Below, in pieces: positions 55,921 to 64,000 of a stretch of DNA of 64,000 nucleotides. How positions within the stretch are numbered: position 1 is the first letter of the stretch; every line of letters begins with the position of its first letter. The notes below the pieces were generated by a model. That model had not been told where the DNA came from, did no database searches, and worked only from the letters and a program-made list of their open reading frames with translations. Source of the stretch: Legionella taurinensis (GTDB lineage: Bacteria; Pseudomonadota; Gammaproteobacteria; Legionellales; Legionellaceae); contig NZ_UGOZ01000001.1 of NCBI RefSeq assembly GCF_900452865.1, positions 3,007,001 through 3,071,000 on the forward strand. The letters are read 5' to 3'. The position numbers and the translations under genes are program-made.

Positions 55921-55948
55921 TACCCTGGCTGTGCAAGCAGCCAGGGTA
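55921..55948 (-). other. Hairpin in the trxA-rho intergenic region
   Basis: A 10-bp perfect stem (55921-55930 with 55939-55948) lies 10 bases after the trxA stop. On the minus strand it is followed by A residues, not U, so it is not a standard intrinsic terminator and trxA transcripts may run on toward rho. Confidence 0.5.
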
Positions 55949-55957
55949 AACCAAACA

Positions 55958-56284
55958 TTACACATTGCTTTCAACGAAAGCGCTTAATTGGGATTTGGAC
56001 AACAATCCCATTTTAACGGCCTCTACCTGCCCATTTTTAAACAGAATCAGGGTAGGAATACTCATCACGCCATACTTGGACGGCATTTGCTGATTTTCAT
56101 CGATATTCAATTTGGCAAAGGTCACACTGTCGCCGTGACTGGCGGCAACCTCTTCAAGGATGGGAGTTAATGCGCGACAAGGACCGCACCATTCCGCCCA
56201 GAAATCAACCAGAACGGGTTTGTTGGAATTCAATACATCTTGTTCAAAACTCGCGTCCGTTACTGTTTTTATATAGTCACTCAT
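55958..56284 (-). CDS. trxA: Thioredoxin
   Basis: The 108-aa protein begins MSDYIKTVTDASFEQDVL and has the WCGPC active site in LVDFWAEWCGPCRALTPI, with cis-proline in SIPTLILF. I use ATG 56284, after AGGGG, since an upstream extension of 41 codons is not family-like. It is a cytoplasmic protein-disulfide reductase. It lies directly upstream of rho, as in many Gammaproteobacteria. Confidence 0.96.
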   Translation of the reverse strand: MSDYIKTVTDASFEQDVLNSNKPVLVDFWAEWCGPCRALTPILEEVAASHGDSVTFAKLNIDENQQMPSKYGVMSIPTLILFKNGQVEAVKMGLLSKSQLSAFVESNV

Positions 56285-56327
56285 GGATATAGCCCCTGAT
56301 TTAGGTATTTGAAAAAAAGTATAGCAA

Positions 56328-57059
56328 TTATAGATCACCCCAGACCGCTTGCAAAACACTAATGGCTGTAATCGCAGCCGTCTCCGTACGCAAAATACGC
56401 GGTCCAAGGCTTAACGGCAGAAAGCCCGCTTGCTGAGCCTCGTCGGATTCAGAGGGACTCAAGCCGCCTTCCGGACCAATTAACAGCATCGCTTCCTCCA
56501 CGTGAAGGTTGCTGTAGCTTCGGTAATGATGCAGTGCACCCGGTTGCAGAATAAAGGCGGGAAAACCGTTTCTCTTTAATAAAACCTCGTGGAACGACAA
56601 AGGACTATGCACCAGCGGCACCTGATTGCGCCCGCACTGTTCACAGGCGGCGACGGCAATCGCCTGCCATTGTGCCTGCTTCTTATCAAGACGCGACGCA
56701 TCGAGTTTGACCGCACAGCGCGCCGTGAACACAGGGCTGATGCTTGCGACACCGAGTTCCACTGCCTTTTGCACCACCCATTCCATCCGGTCGCCTTTGG
56801 AAATGCCCTGTGCCAGGTGAAGACGAAGCGGAGACTCCCTGTTAACCCGTTCGACATCCTTAAGCCTCACGGTCACCCGTTTTTTATGCACCGCCGTGAT
56901 TTCGGCCTTAAACTCACGGTTATCACCAGAAAACAGAGTCAAAACCTCACCGGGCTGCATGCGCAGCACCACGCCAATGTGCTGACCTGCTTCTTCCGTC
57001 AACGTTAATTCCTGCCCAGCCAGGTAATCGCCAGGCTGGTAAATGCGTACGTCTCTCAC
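56328..57059 (-). CDS. rsmE: 16S rRNA (uracil(1498)-N3)-methyltransferase
   Basis: The 243-aa SPOUT methyltransferase has GDRMEWVVQKAVELGV, AACEQCGRNQVP, LLIGPEGGLSPSE and LGPRILRTETAAI, the full RsmE set. It modifies U1498 in the decoding region. Start GTG at 57059 after AGGGGTCAAG. It follows the APC permease by 15 bases and precedes trxA by 43 bases on the same strand. Confidence 0.95.
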   Translation of the reverse strand: MRDVRIYQPGDYLAGQELTLTEEAGQHIGVVLRMQPGEVLTLFSGDNREFKAEITAVHKKRVTVRLKDVERVNRESPLRLHLAQGISKGDRMEWVVQKAVELGVASISPVFTARCAVKLDASRLDKKQAQWQAIAVAACEQCGRNQVPLVHSPLSFHEVLLKRNGFPAFILQPGALHHYRSYSNLHVEEAMLLIGPEGGLSPSESDEAQQAGFLPLSLGPRILRTETAAITAISVLQAVWGDL

Positions 57060-57074
57060 CTTGACCCCTGCGCT

Positions 57075-58646
57075 TTAAGATGCCGCTTCACTGGTTAAAT
57101 CGTCATCCAGCGCGAATTCGATTTGTTCGTGGTGCGCATTGTCGATAACCTGCTCTGACCAGTACAGCATGATCAGGCTGAATGGCAAAAGACAAACCAT
57201 ATCCCAGGGAAACTGCAAAAGACCCAGGCCGCCAAACGAACCCAGATAGGAGATCACCAGCAACACGGTCATGTAGGATAAGAACCAGAATAAACTCTGT
57301 CCACAGGCCCTGAGCGGCTTGCGGTTATAAATCAGGCTAATCACCAGTCCCGCCAGCAATGCCGCATACAATTTCCACAAAATCGCGAAACCACACCAAT
57401 AGAGCATTAAATTACACACGTAAAACGCGATGTGCGAAAACAAGCCGCTGTAAGGCAATCTGAACGGCCTTGGAGTATCCGGCTGCAATCGTCTCATTGC
57501 CAGAAGACAAATGGGACCAATGCCGTAAGACAGGATGCTCGCTGACGATAAAAACGCCACCAGCTTCTGCCAGCCGGGAAAGGGCAGAAATGAAAACAAC
57601 CCCACCAGGAAATTGGCATACAGCGTGACGTAAGGAATTTTATGGCGATTCACTTTAAGGAAAAATTCAGGCAGGTGATGATTTAATGCCATGCCGTACA
57701 CGATGCGGGACGTAGCCGCAGTATAAACGAGCGTGGTGCCAAAGGGGGAAAAGGCCGCATCAATCATGAGCAGTGTGGCCACCACGGTTAAACCCAGCAG
57801 CAGGGTTAACCCGACCAACGGACCGCTGTCGCCCGGATAGTGGAGCGCCTGCCAGCCATTGCCCAGGTATTTTTGCGGCATGGCGGCAAGGAAGCTGAAT
57901 TGCAGCATGAAATAGAGCGCAAAGCCAATTAACACCGCGCCAAGAATAGCGATGGGAATATCACGCTGCGGGTTTTTCACTTCGCCGGCCAGAATCAGGC
58001 CATTTTGAAATCCGGTAAAAGCAAAGGCCACGCCCCCAGCTGACAGGGCCGTAAAAATCTGCACCCAGCTTTGCTTATCGCCTAGATGGATGGAAATATT
58101 CGCCAGCGAAGGGCTGTTATGGAGCAGCGCTATAATGGCAATACTGGGCAGAATAAATTTGATGATGCTGGCGTATTTGTTACATTCCGCCAGCATTTTA
58201 ATGCCGTAGGAATTGAGAATCACCACAAAGAGCATGATGGCGCCTGCGGCCACATACCCATACCCTGACAGGCTGAGCGCGGCGGGATCGCCTGCCATCA
58301 GAGCCGGGAAAAAATGGCTGGAGTATTGCAGTATCGCCTGAATTTCAATCGGGGTCATGACCACATAGGAAAGCCAGGATGTCCAGGCAAACAAAAAGCC
58401 CACCTCCTTGCCATGGGTGAACGTTGGGTAATTGGACATCCCGCCGGCAACGGGAAACATTGTCCCCAATTCACACAAGGGCAGGGCGATGAATAGCATG
58501 AACAAAGCGGCGATAACCCAGCTTACCAAGGCATTGCTTCCGGCCATCTGTGCACTGATGAAGGGGCTGAACAGCCAGCCTGAGCCAATCATTCCACCGG
58601 CGGAGGCGACCAAGATATTTGTTCTCGAAATATCGCGTTTTAACAT
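57075..58646 (-). CDS. APC-superfamily amino acid permease
   Basis: The 523-aa protein has 12-13 membrane helices. Helix 1 contains SAGGMIGSGWLFSPFIS, and AFTGFQNGLILAGEVKNPQRDIPIAI is a conserved substrate-site helix. The family moves amino acids or polyamines with protons. The substrate cannot be set by reading. The tail is acidic. It has a GAAGGAAAAAACAC site before the ATG and is followed by rsmE on the same strand. Confidence 0.88.
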   Translation of the reverse strand: MLKRDISRTNILVASAGGMIGSGWLFSPFISAQMAGSNALVSWVIAALFMLFIALPLCELGTMFPVAGGMSNYPTFTHGKEVGFLFAWTSWLSYVVMTPIEIQAILQYSSHFFPALMAGDPAALSLSGYGYVAAGAIMLFVVILNSYGIKMLAECNKYASIIKFILPSIAIIALLHNSPSLANISIHLGDKQSWVQIFTALSAGGVAFAFTGFQNGLILAGEVKNPQRDIPIAILGAVLIGFALYFMLQFSFLAAMPQKYLGNGWQALHYPGDSGPLVGLTLLLGLTVVATLLMIDAAFSPFGTTLVYTAATSRIVYGMALNHHLPEFFLKVNRHKIPYVTLYANFLVGLFSFLPFPGWQKLVAFLSSASILSYGIGPICLLAMRRLQPDTPRPFRLPYSGLFSHIAFYVCNLMLYWCGFAILWKLYAALLAGLVISLIYNRKPLRACGQSLFWFLSYMTVLLVISYLGSFGGLGLLQFPWDMVCLLPFSLIMLYWSEQVIDNAHHEQIEFALDDDLTSEAAS

Positions 58647-58847
58647 GTGTTTTTTCCTTCTATCGCCTGTCTGGTTCCCTCGGCCAAAGTGGCTTGCCCC
58701 CAGGACCCGTTGTTACTTCACATCGCCTGACTGTTTTTTAACCAAATCAAGATTAAGTTAAGCGAATGAATAGACAAAACCTTTTTCGATGGTATCATTA
58801 CAGCGCTTTTTCAGGAAGTAATGTAATGATTTAATGGAGTAAATATC

Positions 58848-59909
58848 GTGAAGTATTTTGTTAAAAAAACCGCTTGTCTCGCCTGGGCTTTCGCTTTTGC
58901 AGCACCTGCTTTCTCCGGCACCATGGGTGCAGCGGAAGATCAGGGCCACCACTTTTTCTTCAGCGTCGCCCCTTTTTATGGCGCCATCACTGACGAAGGG
59001 ATTAATAAACTGGTTTTTGCCGAGCAGGCAACGCCCACAGGCCAGGTGACTGCCTTCCTGCCGGATGGTGAATCCGACTGGGGTTATACCTTAAGTCTGG
59101 GCTATGCGTTTGATCCTAACCATGAGCGCGATCTGGTGCTGACCTATTCCCATCTGTCAACCGAAACCAGCAAAAGCATTGCCGTGGGCGAGGACGGCCT
59201 TATCATCAACCGTTTAAGCCAGCTTGCCAATTTCGGCCCTCAGTACGTCAGAGGCCCCGCGTCAGCCGGTATAAGTGCGGATTATGAATACCAGACTGCC
59301 GATTTGATTACCAATCATTACTTCCCATCCGAACAATTTAACCGTGTCGAGTTTTCCCGCTTTTACGGCATCAAGGCGACGGAATTTAGAAAGGGATTCA
59401 CAGCCGATTACAACGGCCGTTTCATCAACGTTATCGCCGGGACAAACGTACCCTCAATCGACAACATCAATTACTCCGCCAAGTATTACGGAATCGGTCC
59501 ACGCATCGGTATGGGCGGCAAGTGGCGGTTAAACCGCATTTTCAGTGTCGGCGGCGATGTATCGGCATCCATCTTGGTCGGCTCCTATAAAAACGAGTGG
59601 AATGAAACGCTGTCCGTTGACACGTTGTTCCTTGGTGAACTGCCTCCAGGTCCGTTTCATAGCTACACTCAAGTCACCAACAGCCGAGCCTGGGTATCGC
59701 CTGTATTAGCCGGAAATCTGGCCGTTGCCGCTGATTTTGATGTCAGAAGCGCCAATCATATCCGCTTTGAAGGCGGCATCGGTTCCGAACAATACCTGCC
59801 CCACCTGTCGCCCGATTCCTACCGTGCCAAGGAAGGGGATAATGTCCTTTATATTCCTCAGCATTTCTCCATTAGAAACGTCTTCATCAAATTCACTTAT
59901 TTCTGCTAA
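58848..59909 (+). CDS. Outer membrane protein of the Legionella OMP family, divergent member
   Basis: The 353-aa precursor has signal peptide YFVKKTACLAWAFAFAAPAFS followed by GTMGAAEDQ, then a barrel with WGYTLSLGYAF, YYGIGPRIGMGGKWRLN and an FIKFTYFC end. The GTMG start and barrel motifs are like those of the MOMP gene at 12140-13066 in this window, but the first Cys-containing block is absent. The start is a GTG after GGAG. A strong terminator follows it, immediately before lpxA. Confidence 0.75.
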   Translation: MKYFVKKTACLAWAFAFAAPAFSGTMGAAEDQGHHFFFSVAPFYGAITDEGINKLVFAEQATPTGQVTAFLPDGESDWGYTLSLGYAFDPNHERDLVLTYSHLSTETSKSIAVGEDGLIINRLSQLANFGPQYVRGPASAGISADYEYQTADLITNHYFPSEQFNRVEFSRFYGIKATEFRKGFTADYNGRFINVIAGTNVPSIDNINYSAKYYGIGPRIGMGGKWRLNRIFSVGGDVSASILVGSYKNEWNETLSVDTLFLGELPPGPFHSYTQVTNSRAWVSPVLAGNLAVAADFDVRSANHIRFEGGIGSEQYLPHLSPDSYRAKEGDNVLYIPQHFSIRNVFIKFTYFC

Positions 59910-59919
59910 TGGATCCTCA

Positions 59920-59957
59920 CAAGGCTTGATTCCCATCAAGCCTTGTTTTGTTTTTTT
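59920..59957 (+). terminator. Rho-independent terminator of the outer membrane protein gene
   Basis: A 10-bp perfect stem (59920-59929 with 59936-59945) with a 6-base loop is followed by TTTTGTTTTTTT (59946-59957). The lpxA ribosome-binding site GGAGG begins at the next base, 59958. Confidence 0.93.
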
Positions 59958-59969
59958 GGAGGTATGGTC

Positions 59970-60812
59970 GTGCAAATGAGTCAGTTGGATCAGCAGCATG
60001 TACGCGACAAAGTTATTCCTATTCACCAGCAAATTCATCCTACTGCCCTGATTGCCCAGGGAGCAAGAATCGGATCCAATGTTAGCATTGGTCCGTTTTC
60101 TGTCATTGGCGAACACGTTGCCATCGGCGCCAACACCGTCATCGGATCCCACGTCGTCATTGAAGGCTGGACTACCATCGGCGAACGCAATCAGATTTAT
60201 ACCGGCGCCGTCATTGGCTCTGTTCCGCAGGATTTGAAATTCAATGGCGAAAAAAGTTTTGTTTCGTTGGGCAATGACAATATCGTTCGCGAATACGTCA
60301 CCATCAGCCGAGGCACCGCCGGCGGAGGGAGTGAAACCAGAATTGGCAACGCCAACCTGTTAATGACCGGTTGCCATGTTGCCCATGATGTGCAAATGGG
60401 GAATCATAATGTGATAGCCAATACCGTGGCGATAGCGGGACATGTCATTATTGAGGACTGGGTGACAGTCGGGGGTGTTTCGGGCATTCATCAATTCAGT
60501 AAATTAGGTTCTCTGTCGATGGTTGGAGCAAAAAGTTACATCAATAAAGACGTACCTCCCTTTGCTCTGGTTCAGGGTAATCCAGCCAAACTATTTGGAG
60601 TCAATATTGAACGCCTGCGCCGTAATCAGTTTAAACCCCAGCAGCGTCTGCTTATCCAACGCGCTTACAAAATCCTTCATCGCTGCAATTATCATTTACC
60701 CAATGCCATTGCCGAAATTGAACAGGACTTGTTGCCGGATGAGCAAATCGCCTGCCTGCTCCATTTTCTTCGTCACAGTGAACGCGGCATTTGCCGGGGG
60801 AATCGCGAATGA
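59970..60812 (+). CDS. lpxA: UDP-N-acetylglucosamine acyltransferase
   Basis: The protein of about 280 aa is a left-handed beta-helix acyltransferase with hexapeptide repeats from the start (IHPTALIAQGARIGSNVSIGPFSVIG), the GSVPQDLKFNGE segment, the catalytic His region LLMTGCHVAHDVQMGNHN, HVIIEDWVTVGGVSGIHQF and the C-terminal helical domain. It adds a 3-hydroxyacyl chain to UDP-GlcNAc, the first step of lipid A synthesis. I use the GTG at 59970, seven bases after GGAGG. The ATG at 59976 is also possible. It overlaps lpxD by four bases. Confidence 0.93.
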   Translation: MQMSQLDQQHVRDKVIPIHQQIHPTALIAQGARIGSNVSIGPFSVIGEHVAIGANTVIGSHVVIEGWTTIGERNQIYTGAVIGSVPQDLKFNGEKSFVSLGNDNIVREYVTISRGTAGGGSETRIGNANLLMTGCHVAHDVQMGNHNVIANTVAIAGHVIIEDWVTVGGVSGIHQFSKLGSLSMVGAKSYINKDVPPFALVQGNPAKLFGVNIERLRRNQFKPQQRLLIQRAYKILHRCNYHLPNAIAEIEQDLLPDEQIACLLHFLRHSERGICRGNRE

Positions 60813-61819
60813 AATCCTTGCGTTTTAATCAAAATCACGGCCCGTTCAGCTTAGCCACCTTAGCCCGGGTTTCTGACGCTGCACTGCATAACCCCGAGGA
60901 TAGCGATTGCCTTATTCATCAGGCAGCACCTCTCGATGAAGCCAAAGAAACAGACATTGCCGTATTCCATAATCTAAAATACATTAAGGCGTTTAAAAAC
61001 ACCGCTGCAGGGGCCTGCATCATTTTCCCGGATGCGGTTAAACATGCCCCGCCGGCCATGAAATTACTGGTTCATCACAACCCTTATAAAGCCTTCGCCC
61101 TGGTCATGCAGCATTTTTATTCACGCCCCAAAGAAGCACCAGGTATTTCTCCCCAGGCTTTTATTGCCAGAAGCGCTTCCATTGGCAAAGGGTGCGTTAT
61201 TCAGCCTGGGGCTTACATTGGTGAACGTGCCGTCATCGGCGAGGGGAGCGAAGTTGGCGTGAACAGTTACATCGGCCATGACGTGATCATTGGTAACAAT
61301 TGTCGCATAGAAAACAACGTCAGCATCACCAATACCCTGATGGGCAACAACGTGGTGATCTATACCGGCGCCAGAATTGGACAGGAAGGATTTGGTTTTG
61401 CCACGGATGCAGGTGGCCATTACAGTATTCCTCATATCGGCTGCGTCATCATTGGTAACAACGTGGAAATAGGCGCCAATACTTGCGTGGATCGAGGTTC
61501 CGTTAAAGACACTATTCTTGAGGATCATTGCCGTATCGATAACCTGGTGCAGATTGGTCACAATGTTACCATTGGCCGCGGCAGCATCGTGGCCGGCACT
61601 TCCGGGATTGCCGGCAGTTCCCACCTGGGGGAATTTGCGACCGTAGGCGGGGGCGTCAGCGTGGTTAACCACGCGAAAGTCGGCAACGGCGCCATGGTAT
61701 TAGCCCACTCGCTGGTCATTAACGATGTGCCGCCCGGGACACGGACAGGAGGAACCCCCGCCATCGAGGCCCGCCAATGGCATAAACAATCATTAATCTT
61801 GAAAAAATTATGCCGATGA
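60809..61819 (+). CDS. lpxD: UDP-3-O-acylglucosamine N-acyltransferase
   Basis: The 336-aa beta-helix enzyme has an N-terminal uridine-binding domain (LDEAKETDIAVFHNLKYIKAF), hexapeptide repeats and the active-site IGQEGFGFATDAGGHYSIPHIG with the catalytic His, followed by VDRGSVKDT. It adds the amide-linked acyl chain in lipid A synthesis. ATG at 60809 shares ATGA with the lpxA stop. Legionella carries more than one lpxD, so this is one of possibly two paralogues. Confidence 0.93.
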   Translation: MKSLRFNQNHGPFSLATLARVSDAALHNPEDSDCLIHQAAPLDEAKETDIAVFHNLKYIKAFKNTAAGACIIFPDAVKHAPPAMKLLVHHNPYKAFALVMQHFYSRPKEAPGISPQAFIARSASIGKGCVIQPGAYIGERAVIGEGSEVGVNSYIGHDVIIGNNCRIENNVSITNTLMGNNVVIYTGARIGQEGFGFATDAGGHYSIPHIGCVIIGNNVEIGANTCVDRGSVKDTILEDHCRIDNLVQIGHNVTIGRGSIVAGTSGIAGSSHLGEFATVGGGVSVVNHAKVGNGAMVLAHSLVINDVPPGTRTGGTPAIEARQWHKQSLILKKLCR

Positions 61820-62974
61820 AGGCACTGCCTGGATGAGTTTGATAACCGCCATGGCGGCCTTGCTATTGGCATCCTGCCTTAACTGCTGATGCAACTGCTC
61901 AAATTTTTCCACTACCCTGGCAGGGGCGTCGCCCTTGGCCAATTTCTCTAAAAGGCATTGGCTGATGGCCTCAGGCCTCGCCTGCTTTTGAATAAATTCC
62001 GGCACCAGCCCTTCATTGGCCAGCAGGTTAGGCAGTGCAATGTAGTTGATTTTAAGCTGCGGAGCAATGATCAGGTGACTCAATGCGCTCCATTTATACG
62101 CGACCACCATGTTGCATTTTAACAGCATGGCTTCCAAGGTTCCCGTACCCGATTTAACCAACACCACATTGGCCAGCGCCATGGCCTCTCTGGCACCTCC
62201 CTGTTGAAGTTTTATCTTAAGATGAGAATAACCTGATGCACGCCATTGCGCTTCGAACAGAGTGATGGCTTTTAAGGTGGCCAAGGGCACGATAAAAGTA
62301 AGATCGGGCCGTTTCCGGCTCAGTCGATTCATCACGTCAAGGTACAAAGGACCCAGGTAACGAAGCTCGCCAAGACGACTGCCAGGCAGCAGGGTGATGA
62401 GGGCATCGGAATCAGCATAACCGGCCTGTTTTCTTAGATGCCTTTTATCCATTTGCGGGTCAATCATATCCGCCAGTGGATGGCCAACGAAGCAGACCGG
62501 GACCTCGTATCGCTGATAAAATGCCTTTTCAAAAGGGAACAGGGTCAAGACCAAGTCCACCGCTTCCTTGATTTTATACACCCGTTTTGGCCGCCAGGCC
62601 CATACTTTGGGACTGACATAATGGATGGTTTTTATCCCTTGTTGTTTAAGCTTTTTCTCGACGACCAGATTAAAATGGGCATAATCAATACCGATAAACA
62701 CGTCAGGGGGATTCATTGTCAATTCCCTGATTAATCGTTTACGCAAAAAAAGCAGCTGCAGATAACGCCCCAAGACATCGGTAATCCCCATGACCGAGAG
62801 GTATTCCATGGCAAAAAAAGAATAAAATCCCTGGCTTTGCATTTGCGGGCCGCCGATGCCGAAAAAAGTGACATTCCCAAGCCGCTCTTTAAGCGCCGCA
62901 ATTAATCCAGCCCCTAATAAATCCCCTGAAGGTTCCCCCGCTACAATGGCTATTTTTATTGGACGCTCGCCCAT
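61808..62974 (-). CDS. lpxB: Lipid-A-disaccharide synthase
   Basis: The 388-aa GT19 glycosyltransferase has AGEPSGDLLGAGLI, FFGIGGPQMQSQG, VFIGIDYAHFNL, YVSPKVWAWRPKRV, TLFPFEKAFYQRYEVPVCFVGHPL, PGSRLGEL and VVLVKSGTGTLEAMLL. It joins UDP-diacyl-GlcN and lipid X into the disaccharide core of lipid A. It is inverted relative to lpxA-lpxD, with a 12-base tail overlap. The usual order in many Gammaproteobacteria has lpxB co-directional. Confidence 0.95.
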   Translation of the reverse strand: MGERPIKIAIVAGEPSGDLLGAGLIAALKERLGNVTFFGIGGPQMQSQGFYSFFAMEYLSVMGITDVLGRYLQLLFLRKRLIRELTMNPPDVFIGIDYAHFNLVVEKKLKQQGIKTIHYVSPKVWAWRPKRVYKIKEAVDLVLTLFPFEKAFYQRYEVPVCFVGHPLADMIDPQMDKRHLRKQAGYADSDALITLLPGSRLGELRYLGPLYLDVMNRLSRKRPDLTFIVPLATLKAITLFEAQWRASGYSHLKIKLQQGGAREAMALANVVLVKSGTGTLEAMLLKCNMVVAYKWSALSHLIIAPQLKINYIALPNLLANEGLVPEFIQKQARPEAISQCLLEKLAKGDAPARVVEKFEQLHQQLRQDANSKAAMAVIKLIQAVPSSA

Positions 62975-63082
62975 CCCTTACTACTCTGCGGAATTTTAAG
63001 TAAACCGACTATAGTGGACATTCCCTTGCTTTACAATGCACACGGTGCTGGTAAAATTCACGTTTTGTGCTGTGAGAGTGCT

Positions 63083-63919
63083 ATGGAACACAAGGAAACA
63101 TCCCATGAGCCATCCGTCACCTGGTTAGGGCGGCTGTTTTACCATGCATTCCATAAACCGACTTCTCAAACCCACACCAACATCCATGCTGTCTTTGGAA
63201 ATCGACTATCGGACAAACAAAAAAAACAATTGATTATGGCTTTTTATTCCCACATGATCACGCTGTTTAAAGAGTTGATTATTTGTCTGTTACGGGGAGT
63301 GAAACCCCTGAAAAGAAAAACGGATATGCAGGGGCTTGAACATTTATTGGAAGCCGTAAAGCAAAACAAGGGCGTCCTGCTGCTCACTGGCCATTTTGGC
63401 AACTGGGAAATTGGTTGCCCCCTCTGTTATGTCATGCTCCCTACCTCTAACCCGGCCTATGCTGTACGCAAACCCATTAAACGCGCCTGGGCGGAAAAAT
63501 TGCTATTTGCTAATTACCGACGTCACGGCTTAACCATTATCCCTAAAAACAAGGCCAGAGGCCCTATCCTTGACGCCCTCAGACGGCAAGGCTTGGTCTT
63601 TATCACCTTTGATCAACGAGCGCCAGCGGAATCAAAAGGGACGTTACTCACTGATTTTTTAAATTTGCCAGCCTACACTTATCAGGGTTTGGCTTTATTA
63701 GCCAACGAATCGGGTGCCCCTGTCGTTCCTGTTTCCTGCCATCGATTACCGAGAGGCAGGCATCGGATCGAATTTCATCCCGCACTCACCTGGCAGGAGG
63801 ATCCAGATTCAGCCGCTGCCCTATTAAAAAACACCGTGATTTATAACCAAACACTGGAGAGGCTGCTGTTGCGTCATCCCGAGCAGTGGATTTGGTCTTA
63901 TAAGCGCTGGCAACTCTAA
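63083..63919 (+). CDS. Lipid A late acyltransferase (LpxL/HtrB-type)
   Basis: The protein of about 278 aa is a lysophospholipid-type acyltransferase with the HxxxxE motif in LLTGHFGNWEIGCPL, then NPAYAVRKPIKRAWAEKLL, FDQRAPAESKGTLLTDFLN and HPEQWIWSYKRW near the C-terminus. It is predicted to add a secondary acyl chain to lipid A, or a similar step. A start at ATG 63083 is chosen. A GTG at 63014 is in frame but has no family-like extension. It is divergent from lpxB, fitting a lipid A gene block. Confidence 0.88.
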   Translation: MEHKETSHEPSVTWLGRLFYHAFHKPTSQTHTNIHAVFGNRLSDKQKKQLIMAFYSHMITLFKELIICLLRGVKPLKRKTDMQGLEHLLEAVKQNKGVLLLTGHFGNWEIGCPLCYVMLPTSNPAYAVRKPIKRAWAEKLLFANYRRHGLTIIPKNKARGPILDALRRQGLVFITFDQRAPAESKGTLLTDFLNLPAYTYQGLALLANESGAPVVPVSCHRLPRGRHRIEFHPALTWQEDPDSAAALLKNTVIYNQTLERLLLRHPEQWIWSYKRWQL

Positions 63920-63935
63920 AGGACCCGGAGCATCC

Positions 63936-64000
63936 ATGCCGCAAATCTCCCTCGATAATCTTAAAATCACTGCCGTTGGCCGCCTGATGTATTATCTCGT
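63936..64000 (+). CDS. Start of a gene truncated by the window edge
   Basis: An ATG at 63936 follows GGAG (63926-63929, within CCGGAGCATCC) and opens a frame MPQISLDNLKITAVGRLMYYL that runs off the window. Only 21 codons are visible, so function cannot be assigned. It is 16 bases after the acyltransferase gene and probably co-transcribed with it. Confidence 0.6.
   Translation, partial: MPQISLDNLKITAVGRLMYYL

Noticed and set aside
61121..61672. A 183-codon minus-strand frame opposite lpxD
   Set aside because: The hexapeptide repeat coding of lpxD creates it, with no supporting start site.
1..64000. CRISPR arrays, tRNA or rRNA genes, insertion sequences, prophage
   Set aside because: I saw no regularly spaced direct repeats, cloverleaf patterns, transposase motifs or phage gene runs.

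Overview
The window looks like a chromosomal segment of a Legionella species (Gammaproteobacteria). Three things point there: tandem genes of the Legionella major outer membrane protein family, an LbtU-type siderophore porin, and several eukaryote-like or cysteine-protease proteins of the kind secreted by the Dot/Icm type IV system. By eye the G+C is clearly higher than the roughly 38% of L. pneumophila, so another species is likely, but I cannot name it. I see no insertion sequence, prophage, CRISPR array, tRNA or rRNA. The window cuts a gene at each end.

Layout. 1-7.2 kb: an OTU-type deubiquitinase-like gene running off the left edge, an alpha/beta hydrolase, a membrane coiled-coil protein coupled to a DOT1-like methyltransferase, ihfB, dcd, an unknown gene, and a membrane-anchored protein with a YopT-like Cys-His-Asp motif plus ankyrin repeats. 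7.1-14.4 kb: a slipin/NfeD protease operon, an LbtU-type porin, two major outer membrane protein paralogues with their own terminators and a near-consensus promoter, and a MotY-like protein. 14.5-19.1 kb: pyrC-rnt, then a redox block (grxD and a 2-Cys peroxiredoxin divergent from sodB) and an argD-type transaminase. 19.2-27.3 kb: six minus-strand genes (patatin lipase, SulP transporter with STAS and cyclic-nucleotide-binding domains, FecR protein, beta-barrel, CHASE2 adenylate cyclase, metallo-beta-lactamase-fold hydrolase) that may form a cAMP-linked envelope circuit.

27.5-40.4 kb mixes housekeeping genes (rlmB, rnr, a BrnQ-type transporter) with large Legionella-type proteins of unknown function (302, 663 and 863 aa), a DUF4254 protein, an orphan solute-binding protein and an APH-type kinase. 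40.6-43.6 kb is a translationally coupled three-gene system: retropepsin-like protease, inactive transglutaminase fused to a 7TM domain, and a RimK-like ATP-grasp ligase. It is followed by an exported papain-like protease. 44.9-47.9 kb is rsmA / degenerate TraI-type domain protein / apaH. 48-54.4 kb holds tatC without tatAB, a polytopic membrane protein, hspQ, ubiD-fre plus a small membrane protein, and outer membrane phospholipase A. 54.4-58.6 kb is an APC permease-rsmE-trxA-rho run on the minus strand. 58.8-64 kb is an envelope block: a third outer membrane barrel, lpxA-lpxD, convergent lpxB, an LpxL-type acyltransferase and the start of one more gene.

The most interesting items are the OTU-like gene at the left edge, the C58-like/ankyrin protein, the DOT1-like methyltransferase with its membrane partner, and the cyclase/cyclic-nucleotide-binding cluster. 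All functions are inferred from reading motifs in the sequence. No database search was run.
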